A stretch of 64,000 nucleotides of DNA from Corydoras sp. C115 (taxonomy: Eukaryota; Chordata; Actinopteri; Siluriformes; Callichthyidae), in contig JAFMOC010000072.1 in the NCBI GenBank assembly GCA_019802505.1, positions 3,056,501-3,120,500 of the forward strand, in the 5' to 3' direction. The position numbers were made by a program, and so were the translations under genes. The notes under the pieces are model-generated. The model had not been told where the DNA came from. It did no database searches and worked only from the letters and a program-made list of their open reading frames with translations. Positions 33,301 through 45,743 of this stretch are shown piece after piece (position 1 is the stretch's first letter; each line of letters begins with the position of its first letter).

Positions 33301-36300
33301 CAATGTCCAACTCAAAATGCTTTTGGTTGATTTGCAGGTAGCCATTGCACTTCCATTGTTTGGTCATTTGGGTATACACTAAAACTAAGTTTTCTTCATG
33401 CTATTTGCTGCAATTTCTGTGAAAATAGCAATCTGAAGCCGTCTTTTTTATGCTGATTCAATAACGCTAACATCCATCCATCCATCCATTATCTTCCACT
33501 TTATCCTCTATTAGGGTTGGGGGGGGGGTCCCATGCCCATCCAGGGGAGAGCGTCTCAGGCGCTGGGCAGATGCACCCAGGACGGGGGGGGGGGGGGGGG
33601 GGGGGGGATCCATGTTTTTGGACTGTGGGAGGAAACCGGAGAACCCGGAGGAAACCCACGCGGACACGGGGAGAACATGGAAACTCCACCCAGATTGGGA
33701 TTCGAATCGGGAATCCCTAGCGCTGAGAGGAGAACGTGCTAACCACCAAGCCCACGTGCCCTCCCAATACTAACATTGTGTGCAAACAGGTTTCAATATA
33801 AAATCCTAAAAAAAAAAAATTAACCCTGGTAGATCTCAATGACCTGTCCAATGGAAAAGTAGATCTCGGTCCAGAAAAGTGTGGGCGTTTAGCTCCGGCG
33901 AGTTGGCTGCTTATAATGGGCGCAAACTTTTATCATGATGTGGCAGGTGCTTTAATTATCTCTAATCAAAGTCCATCTCACTGCACCTTTGCCCTGATGA
34001 ACTTTAACGTTCTGTGCAAAATTGTATAATTATGATGATAGACCTACAATGTTAATGTGTAGAAGATAAAATTTCCCTCTTTTACTACACAGAGTGACTA
34101 GCCAAACATGTCTAAGGCAAATAAATTAAAGAGATTTATTTATAAACACACTTATTTTAACCTTTAATCCTAAACTTGATCTTTGCTGAGTGCTTGTCCT
34201 GCTCCCAGTGACAGGCCTGTAGTGGTTTGGATAATCATGGCCAAGTCAGTATTTATGTTATTTAAAGTTGAATTTAAGTTAATAAACACATATGCAGACG
34301 TGCATTTTACAATAAAACCAACTATTTAAAAATACAAAGTAACAGCAACATTAAAATATGCATAGAAATGTTAATCACTTTTATTTATTTTCTAAATCAA
34401 AAGCAGACTCAACAGAATAGGGCTACAGCTAACGATTCATTTTCTATCAATTTAACAATTCTTTTTTTCGAATAGTCGATTAATCTAATAACTACATTTA
34501 CATTTAGTCATTTAGCAGACACTTTTATCCAAAGCGACTTACAAATGAGAACACCACAAGTCAGAAGCCATGGAGCAAACCAACTATACTGTAACCTGTA
34601 TACTGAAACCTGATTGTTATTCGATGCTGCGGCCCCTCCCCCCCCCTTTTTTTAATTTTTATTTTTATTTTTTTACAACAGGTATTTGTTAAAGAGATGC
34701 GTCTTAAGTAGTTTCTTAAAACTGTTTAGTGATTCTGCCTTATGGACAGAGTTGGGAAGAACGTTCCACCATTTTGCAGTGGTGAACGCCACGGAGTGAG
34801 AATTAGCTCCTCGTGAGGTGGAATCGCCAGGTGGCAATCATCACTGGAGCGAAGTGAACGAGTCGGTGTGTATTTTGAAAAGATAGAGTGAAGGTAAGGG
34901 GGGGAAGATCCAGAAATGGTTCTGTAGGCCAGAGTCAGTGACTTGTACTGAATGCAAGCAGCTACAGGAAGCCAATGGAGGGAAGTGAGTAATGGAGTGA
35001 CATGAGTTCGCTTGGGCTGGTTAAACACGAGTCGGGCTGCAGAGTTTTGAATTAGTTGAGGACGTCTGACTGTGGAAGCTGGGATACCAGCAAGTAGCTC
35101 ATTACAATAATCAAGCCGGGAAAGGACTAGGGCTTGAACAAGCAGTTGGGTAGCATGTTCAGTCAAAAAGGGTCTGATGTTCCTTATGTTGTAAAGAAGG
35201 AATCTACAAGAATGGGCGGTTTTGAGAACATGATCAGAGAGTTTAAGGTGGGAGTCCGAATCGGTTGGGGAGATTGTGGAGCCATCAATTTGGAAGGTCA
35301 GGTCGTGATGGATTGAGGGTTTAGCTGGGATAATGAGAAGCTCTGTTTTTTCTAAGTTTAATTTGAGATGACGGGCCTTCATCCAGACAGATATGTCGGT
35401 GAGGCAGGCAGATACCCGATTTGAGATGGTGGTGTCATCAGGGGCAAAAGACAGATGAAGTTGAGTGTCATCAGCATAGCAGTGGTAAGAGAAACCATGC
35501 GCCTGGATGACTATTACTCTAAAACTATTACTTTAATGTGATTGTGTTTGGATTTAAAATAATTTCTCCAAAATAAAAACCTGTAATGTTGAAATATTTT
35601 CTTTAATCAAACACTGTGCTCTTAAGGGCGCTATTGAAACACAAAAATGCTTTAGCATTAACAGCTTTATCAGAGATAAAATCTCAGCCACAAGAGATTT
35701 AATTATACAATTATAATGTAAAGCACATTGGAATGATGATGGATTATTTTTAAAATAGTCTTTTACTATTACTGAAATTTATTCAAAAATACTGGACATA
35801 AGATGAACCTTTTTTTGTCAAATAGTTGTAACTTTAAATTATTAAATCACCAGGTAATGAGTAGGTTCTTGGTGAAAAAAAACTGCACATATGAGGCACA
35901 TATGACATAACATGGGCGGCACGGTGGCTTAGTGTTTAGCACGTTCGCCTCTCAGCGCTAGGGATTCCCGGTTCGAATCCCAATCTGGGTGGAGTTTCCA
36001 TGTTCTCCCCATGTCTGCGTGGGTTTCCTCCGGGTTCTCCGGTTTCCTCCTACAGTCCAAAAACATGGACCAAGTCAGTTAAATTCTCCAAATTGCCCAA
36101 TATAGAGTGTGTTTGTGTGAGTGTCTGAGTGAGTGAGTGTGTGCCCAGCGATAGATTGGAGCCCTGTCCTGGGTGTATCTGCCCCACGCCCGAATTACAG
36201 GATCTTCCTCCTCTTACCTTCACTCTATATTTCCAACACACTCCAACTCCTTCACTTCTCTTTAGTGATGAATGTTGCCTGGTGATTCAACCTCACCCTG

Positions 36301-36379
36301 GTGCTAATTTTTATTCTGTATTGTTCACCACTCTGCTAAATGGCGAAATAAGTAATTTAGCTTCAAGAAACAACTCAAA

Positions 36380-36457
<78 letters not shown>

Positions 36458-39400
36458 ATCCATTATCTTCCGCTTTATCCTCTATTAGGGTCGTGGGGTG
36501 GGGTTCCCCCATGCCCATCCAAGGGAGAACGTTTCGGGCGCTGGGCAGATACACCCAGGACAGGGCGTCAATCTATCGCTGGGCACACACTCACTCATAC
36601 AGACACACTCTATATGGGGCAATTTTGGAGAACTCAATTGACTTGATCCATGTTTTTGGACTGTGGGAGGAAACCGGAGAACCCAGAGGAAACCCACGCA
36701 GACACGGGGAGAACATGGAAACCCATTCAAACCGGGAATCCCTAGCGCTGAGAGGCGAACGTGCTAACGCCTATATATAATTCACAGAATTTGCTAGGAT
36801 TGTAATTTGTTGGTGACGCGGTTACAAAAGTGGTTTCATTGATTTATTTATTATTAAAAAATTATTATTATTTTTTTTTTGTTCAAGAGCAGTTCAAATT
36901 TTGAGTAGGTTTACTTCCATAATAGGAAAGGAACATTTTCAGTTAGTTATTTTTGACAAAGTGAGGAACAATTTGTGTCTAGTAATTTATTTAATTTACT
37001 TCAGAAATAGAATCCACAGACTCCATAGTCTCTTTTCTTTATTTGAAATAAACTTTAAAATATCCATCCATCCATTATCTTCCGCTTTATCCTTTATTAG
37101 GGTCACGGGGGGGTTCCCCATGCCCACCCAGGGGAGAACGTCTCGTGCGTCTCTGCGCTGGGCAGATACACCCAGGACAGTGCGCCAATCTATCGCTGGG
37201 CACACACTCACTCACATAAACACACTTTATATGGGGCAATTTGGAGAATTAAATTGACTTGATCCATGTTTTTGGACTGTGGGAGGAAACCGGAGAACCC
37301 GGAGGAAACCCACGCAGACATGGGGAGAACATGGAAACTCCACCCAGATTGGGATTCAAACCGGGAATCCCTAGTGCTGAGAGGAGAACGTGCTAACCAC
37401 TAAGCCACCGTGCTGCCCACTTTAAAATATCATTTAATAAAATTAATAAAATTAAATGAAACACTATTTTAAGTACTTTCACTATAAGAACTGAAAAGGA
37501 AGTTGATTCATCTTCAGCTTTTCTTAAAGTTAAAATCTCTGCAGCCAGGAGTGTTATTATTGTGGAATTTGGTAGTTTTGTTAATTTAAAGAAAACATGC
37601 TTTCTTTTAAAAAACTATTTTGAATAAAATATTTATGTTAAATTGAATTCAATTTAAATTAGAATATGTAGGTTGGCCACCTTATTAATATTGAGTGAAC
37701 ACATATTGGAAGCACAGAAGTTCTCACTATTATTCTTTTCAGATTAGATTAGATCAATTTAGAATGCTTTTTAAATTACAAATGCAGGGCGGCATGGTGG
37801 CTTAGTGTTTAGCACGTTCCCCTCTCAGCACTAGGGATTCCCGGTTCGAATCCCCATCTGGGTGGAGTTTCCATGTTCTCCCCGTGTCTGCGTGGGTTTC
37901 CTCCGGGATCTCCGGTTTCCTCCCACAGTCCAAAAACATGGATCAAGTCAATTGAGTTCTCCAAATTGCCCCATATAGAGTGTGTATGTGTGCGTGTCGT
38001 TGTGAGTGAGTGTGTGTCCAGCGATAGATTGGCACCCTGTCCTGGGTGTATATGCCCGGCGCCCGAGGCGTTCTCCCCTGGATGGGCATGGGGAACCCCA
38101 CCGCGACCCTGCTATAGGATAAAGCGGAAGATAATGAATGAATGAAAAATTAGCAAACGCTTTTAACATTTAATTACCATTTTTGGTATTTTGGATTTTG
38201 GTGTGATCTTGGTTGCCTCTTTATAATTGTACAGGTCTTTGTAAGTACATTTTTGGGGCTGAATATCGTGGGACTTGGATCATGTGCAGCCGGCTGTTGT
38301 TTTGAACCAGAAATGGCTAAATCTGTCCCAGGAACGCAGCTGCACCACCCCCATCACCCACTGCACACATCCTCAATCTCATTTTCCTATTTACAGAAAC
38401 TCTGTATTACCTCACAGATCTACATACAGACCTACATTTTTCAACACAACACAGAGTTCCGAAATGTGGCCAAGAACACAGAAATGGATGCAAAAAGCAG
38501 TCAGCAAAAAAACCATCTGAGTACGATAAAGAATACGTTTAAATCATCCATTCACAATATTTTTACTTTATACACCAAGGCTTTCCTTCGGATGAGTTAT
38601 ATTCTTATGTTAACCTTTTTTTTCTTTTATGCTTTGTGCCAGACAAAATGCATAATGAGTGCAGTGACGGTGAGTGCTTTTTCAGTGCCACATTATAAAA
38701 GTTACATTATGGTAAACAACACAAGTCTGTATTAGCCCGCTATATAAATATTGTTCTTTATCAGTTGTACTGAACAGCTGTTGTAAAAGCAGATGGCTGG
38801 TAAAAGGGAGAAGCTAACTGTGCGTTTTGGTCTCTGGCAAGTAGAGATGCTGCCTTAACTGTATTATCTTAAAACATTAAAAGATATTTAGAAAATGAGC
38901 TTCTAATGCTATTGATTTATAGGTTTTATACATGTTTACCACCTTATAGCCCAGATTACCCAACTGCAGTTCTCCTAATTTGGACACATTGTGAGATTAA
39001 GGAATTCAGTGGAGAAAAGAGTTCTCTTTGCAAAGGGTTAGAGGTTAAAATAAAGAATAAAGATGATCTTCAATCAGATTGATGGGTGTAATGAGATTAT
39101 CACAAGCACAGTATAAGAAAGAACAAGCCTGAAACATCACTTAATAATACTACAGGTTTTTATGATGTTCATTGATATTATTGTTCTTTTTTTTCCCATA
39201 TTAACAGACTTTTGTGGTTAAGACAATTTCCATGTTTGGACTTTTCAGTGTAATGATCTGGTGTTGTCTCTGTTAATCAGATCTGAGTTTTTCTAGCTAA
39301 AGGGACAGGCAAATTCCACTGGGTTCTGAATCCTGAGCAGTTTTTACAATTGTTTGGCTCCCACAAGATCCACACATTAAATAATTTATAGTAATTAAGC

Positions 39401-42400
39401 CAAATTATGAGGCTATTCACCTATTTGGTTTTTGTTATTCTGTTTATTAATGATGTAAAATCTTTCATAGTTGCCAACTGGCACATGCTATGGGTTTGTG
39501 CTGCAATGCTGCATTGGTGTATAACAAGTGGGGGTGTACGCGATAGCAAGATAGCAATGAACGATGACTGTTCATGTCAACCTAGGTTGTTTTCAGGATT
39601 GAAAAAGTTGCATTATTGTGAATAAATTACAGGAAATAGATGTAATAGCACTCCGATTCGCGTCATGCCTAATAACACCACTTTCCCCTGATTTATTTAC
39701 AATAATACACAACCTTGAGTGACCTATTGCTTTTATAAAATCAGAAGCAGATTTCTGCACATTTATTTTGCCAAGTATAAGATGTACAAGGAATTTTTCT
39801 TGGTGCAGGTGTTGACATACACATATTCTTCAAATAAACACAGTAGAAAAAGAAATATATTATATACACATGAAATAAGCAACAATAAATACAGTGTTAA
39901 CAAGGTGCAAATTATTGTGTGCTTTATTGTCAATTATGTCACTGCTGGACAAACGGCTTCGCCAATCGGATTTAACGACCGGAACTACTCGGTTTATAAT
40001 ATTAATTAATTACATATACATTTTTGCTTATTTATGTTTTTGTCTTTGTATCTCAATGGCCATATAATTAAATACACCTCCTTGTTTCTATATTGATGGT
40101 ACATTTTCTCAGTTCCACTTACCATGTAGATAGACTTATTTGTATCTTGGCACACTGTGTTAGTTCTCTTTATTCTCTTCACTGTTGGCCACGACCCACA
40201 CAGGACCATCACAGATCAGGTATTATTTCGGTAATAAATCATTCTCATCGTTGCAGTGAAACAGATGTGTGTATTGCAATTAAACAAGTGGAGATTTAAA
40301 TACTCTTTCACACAAACTTCAATTAGTGGGCATTCTGTTCAGCACATATTCCATACTACTCTACATTGTAGATGTAAAATCAGTTCCAGTACCTTATATG
40401 CTGTAGAATTCATTCATTCATTATCTCCCGCTTTATCCTCTATTAGGGTCGCGGTAGGGTTCCCCATGCCCATCCAGGGGAGAACGTCTCGGACGCTGGG
40501 CACATACATCCATGACAGGGCGCCAATCCATCGCTGGGCACACACTCACTCACACAGACACACTCTATATGGGGCAATTTTTGAGAATTCAATTGACTTG
40601 ATCCATGTTTTTGGACTGTGGGAGGAAACCGGAGAACCCGGAGGAAACCCACGCAGACACGGGGAGAACATGGAAACTCCACCCAGATGGGGATTCGACC
40701 CGGGAATCCCTAGTGCTGAGAGGAGAACGTGCTAACCACTAAGCCACCGTGCCGCCATGCTGTAGAATAGATTATGTTTATCATCCTGATGCACTGTATT
40801 AGTAATATTTGTGCACTGGATGACAGGTGCACCAAACTTAATGTACTGCACTGTTTGAAGTACACTACCATTCAAAAGTTTGGGGTCACCCAGACAATTT
40901 AGTGTTTCCCCTGAAATCTCATACTTTTATTTATCTTAATGAGTTGCAAAATGAATAGAATTATAGTTCAGCCATTGCCAGGTTATAAATAATGTTTTTT
41001 ATTTGAAATAATAATTTTCGACTTCAAACAATGTGTTACCGACTGTCCGTCTTTCCCCGGAAGAGGGCGGCTACGCGGAGGAATATGCGTAGAACCGCTC
41101 GCGCCTAGTGAGCGCTTCCCGGGCACCGACCACGCGGGGAATAATGCGTGCATCGGTCCACGGAAGCACTCCCACGAATACGACCTGCGCGGGGAAGATG
41201 CGCAGCGCCGCAACGTGGTTGAACGCAGAAGGAGGGTCCAAGAGACACCGGGATAAAATCCAAAATAGAATTTATTAAAAATCGGTGACGGGACACCAAC
41301 AGAAAGGGGGGGACAAACGAACAAAGTAACAAAGGGCATAATAACCACAAAACAAAGACGTGCCCCAACTTGGAGGAAAACGAAGACTAAATACAAAACC
41401 AACTTAACACGTGCACAAAACAAACCAATCACACACCCAACTGAAACAATTAAGGACCAAACGAGGGACAGGTGCCACAGGCACCTGTGACACAATGCTC
41501 CCTTTGCAGCAGTTACAGTATTGCAGACCTTTGGCATTCTAGCTGTTAATGTGCTGAGGTAATCTAGAGAAATTTTACCCCATGCTTCCAGAAGCCCCTT
41601 CCACAAGTTTGATTGGCTAGATGGGCACTTTTTGTGTACCATACTGTCAAGCTGCTCCCACAACAGCTCAATGGGGTTGAGATCTGGTGACTGCGCTGGC
41701 CACTCCATTACCAATAAAATACCAGCGGCCTGCTTCTCTTTAAATAGTTCTTGCATAATTCAAAGGTGTGCTTTAGGTCATTGTCCTTTTGCAGCATGAA
41801 ATTGGCTCCAATCAAGCATCTTCACTGTAGACGTTGACATTGATGTTTTGTGGGTACCATTTAATGAAGCATAATGTACTTATCTTGTTGCTCAGTTGTT
41901 CAGTGGGGCCTTCCACTTCTGTTTCTACTCTGGTTAGAGCCTGTTTGTGCTCTCCTCTGAAGGGAGTAGTACACACCGTTGTAGGAAATCTTCAGTTTCT
42001 TGGCAATTTCTCGCATGGAATAGACTTCATTTCTCAGAACAAGAATAGACTGTCAGGTTTCACATTAAAGTTCTTTTTTTCTGGCCATTTTGTGAGTTAA
42101 TCGAACCAACAAATGTAATGCTCCAGATTCTTAACTAGCTCAAAGGAAGGTAAGTTTTATACATTCTCTAATCAGCAAAAGGATTTTCGATACATCCAAT
42201 AGGCTTCTTACACAGTTAGCATACACATTGTACCATTAGAACACTGGAGTGATGGTTGTTGGAAATGTTCCTCTATACACCTATCTAGATATTGTATTTC
42301 TGATTCATTCTTTAATTCTTTAAAATAAAACTGCTTTTCTTTCAAAAATAAGGAAATTTCTAAGTGACCCCAAACTCTTGAATGGTAGTGTACGTCTCCC

Positions 42401-44003
42401 CCTGTGAAAGTAGAGGTTGATGTGGGCTCTGCATCACAATAAATGGATCTGATAAATTAAATAAGTGTACAAACAAGTAGATGTATTTTATGGAGTGACT
42501 ACTGAGGTTTGTATATTCATATCAGGCATCTTTTTTTACACAATGTGTTCAGACTTAGGCTTTGTCATCTTTATTAAACTTGCTGTCTTATTCTTCATAG
42601 GTTGGTTGATGACCGATGTGTGGTTCAGCCAAATGCTGGTGACCTGAACAACCCACCAAAGAAGTTCAGAGGTAAGTGTGTGCGCTTCTCTATTTTGAGC
42701 TTATGTATAGTTTATGAGATTAGAGTTGAGGTTAAAGGTTCAAAATCCCGATCTGGGTGAAGTTTCCATGTTCTCTCTGTGTTCCATGAGTTTTCTTAAA
42801 GTTCTGTAATTTCCTTCCACAGTCCAAAACATGAATTTAAGGTAAATTATCCGCTCTATAAACCCTGTGTCTGTGTGACTGAGTGTGCCCAGTGATGGAT
42901 TGGTGCCCTGTCTTAAGTATATCTGTGCTGCACCCAAAACGTTCTCCACTGGATGGTCATGGGGACTCCATGAACCTAGGAAAATTTTTTTGCAGAAGGT
43001 AATGAGAAAAGATCAGATGCATTTAGAGAAACATTCAGATGCATTTAGAGAAACAGGGAGTTTAATGAATTATTAAAATCAGACACAAAAGTTCTTCATC
43101 ATTTCCTTATCTTACACTTAATCCTATACTAGGGACTATAATTTTAGGGGGGTTTCCCCATGTCCATCCATGAGAGAATGTTATACACTCACAGACACTG
43201 ACCGATATACTCAGGACAGTGTGCCAATGAATCACTGGGCACACATTTACTCCCATAGACAAATACTATATAGGGGCAATTTTGACAAACCAATTCAACT
43301 TGTATGCATATATTGGACTATGGGAGGTCACAATTCCCCACAGACACTGAGAGAAAATTGACACTCTCCCAGATCATGATACGAACCTGTGTCCAGCGCC
43401 GAAAGGTGGACGTGTTAACCACTGTGCCACTGTACCACCCAATAAAAAAAGGCTTTCTATTGAATGTTTATTTCTGTATGGAAGACGGACCCTCTCAAAT
43501 TAATTAGATTTTATTGCTTTCATAATGTGTTATGAACTGTGTACTGTAAATGTCACATTAGCTCCTTTGGGACTGTCACTTCCCTCTCTGTTTGATCTCA
43601 TGTCAGACATGCTGTGTGTATTCTGTTTGCATATCATTTTGGTCATGTGCTCGGTTTTGTTATGTTTACATTCTTTGTTGATTTTAGCACGGGTCTTTTT
43701 GTTAAGTTGGTTAATGCACATAATAATGCTTTTGCTCAGAGTGTATTTTTATTATTCTTTGAAATGAGTCCGTTGCGGTCGTCATTCTTTCTGTCTCTGC
43801 ACTATTTCAGTTTGACTTATTTGCTCTGTAAAGGAAACAAATGTTTAATTCTTAACATAGTTTTAATTCCTGGTTTAAGCGGACAAAAGCATAATACTTA
43901 AATTACCAAACTTGTGTGATTTTTGAGCCACTGTTAAAGGTGGTTCACTTATGTCTATAGTCTTTAAAAGTTAAAGTTTTCTGTGTTTCTTTGTTGTGTT
44001 GCT

Positions 44004-44057
<54 letters not shown>

Positions 44058-44402
44058 CGGCACGGTGGCTTAGTGGTTAGCACGTTCGCCTCTCAGCGCT
44101 AGGGATTCCCGGTTCGAATCCCCATCTGGGTGGAGTTTCCATGTTCTCCCCGTGTCCGTGTGGGTTTCCTCCGGGTTCTCCGGTTTCCTCCCACAGTCCA
44201 AAAACATGGATCAAGTTAATTGAGTTCTCTAAATTGCCCCATATAGAGTGTGTTTGAGTGTGTGAGTGTGTACCCAGCGATGGATTGGCGCCCTGTCCTG
44301 GGTGTATCTGCCCAGCGCCCGAGACGTTCTCCCCTGGATGGGCATGGGGAACCCCACCGCGACCCTAATAGAGGATAAAGCGGGAGATAATGAATGAATG
44401 AA

Positions 44403-44443
<41 letters not shown>

Positions 44444-45081
44444 GTATATATTTATTTATATATAAAGGGCGGCACGGTGGCTTAGTGGTTAGCACGTTCG
44501 CCTCTCAGCGCTAGGGATTCCCGGTTCGAATCCCCATCTGGGTGGAGTTTCCATGTTCTCCCCGTGTCCGTGTGGGTTTTCTCCGGGTTCTCCGGTTTCC
44601 TCCCACAGTCCAAAAACATGTATCAAGTCAATTGAGTTCCGCAAATTGCCCCATATAGAGTGTGTTTGTGTGAGTGAGTGTGTGCCCAGTGATAGATTGG
44701 CGCCCTGTCCTGGGTGTATCTGCCCAGCGCCCGAGACGTTCTCCTCTGGATGGGCATGGGGAACCCCACCGCGACCCTAATAGAGGATTAAGCGGAAGAA
44801 AATGAATGAATGAATATTTATATATAATACAATCCTAGTAGAAAAGACAGTGCAGCCTGTGACACTGTTCATCTGAGCAGAACAACCTGACTTGGAGAGG
44901 TTGTGTTACTGTGGAAACGGCTACCAACATAAGCGTCTGCTGCTCCAATGTGAGCTTCGATAAATTTAAGCGTTCCACACGCACCTCACTTGAAATTGTA
45001 TGTCTTTGCCTGTGTTTGTAATGAGCCTGTAACCTATTAGTGGAACTATAGGTGCATCTGCAAGTGACACAGAGTAGCCAG

Positions 45082-45130
<49 letters not shown>

Positions 45131-45470
45131 TGTGCCTGGCAGGGTGGGGGTTGGTGGGTGGGTTAATGATTCAGAAAAAGAGCGATGCAGAGGGAGAACG
45201 ATGCCCTTTGGGCCTCTATATTGGAATGCGTTCTATTTCCTCTGAATATAAACAAACACACTCACACATTTGTTGGTATTAATATTGTTTTCACTTGACT
45301 GTGTTTCTGTAGTTTGACCTTCGTAGTGTTCTAATGTGTCCATATTTTTAAAAGCGTTTCTTTACTATTTATATCACAGTAGAGGGAATGTAATGGACAC
45401 TGAAATGCTAAAACCGAAGGAAGAAGTCAAGAAAGGAAAAAAAAGACTGTCCAACTCTTAACAGTGTGTA

Positions 45471-45533
<63 letters not shown>

Positions 45534-45711
45534 CAGAGACACCACATTCCACCACTTGAACCCAAAGTATTTATTTTATCAACTTCATCTTCAGAAAGAA
45601 CAGATCTCTTCTGTCCCTCCTTACTCCCTGTTTTTCTCCCCCATGTCTCTCTCTCTTTTTCTCCCTCTCTCTTTAACTCTCTCTCTAGGTCTCTCGCTCT
45701 CTGTCTGTCTG

Positions 45712-45743
<32 letters not shown>

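Noticed and set aside
38253..38735. 160-codon ORF as a gene
   Set aside because: No recognisable domain, low-complexity composition, no splice signals, and it sits inside the itpr1 intron.
40983..41756. 257-codon ORF joining transposase to another domain (fusion gene)
   Set aside because: The apparent fusion is a Tc1 C-terminal remnant reading by chance into the inserted solo LTR.
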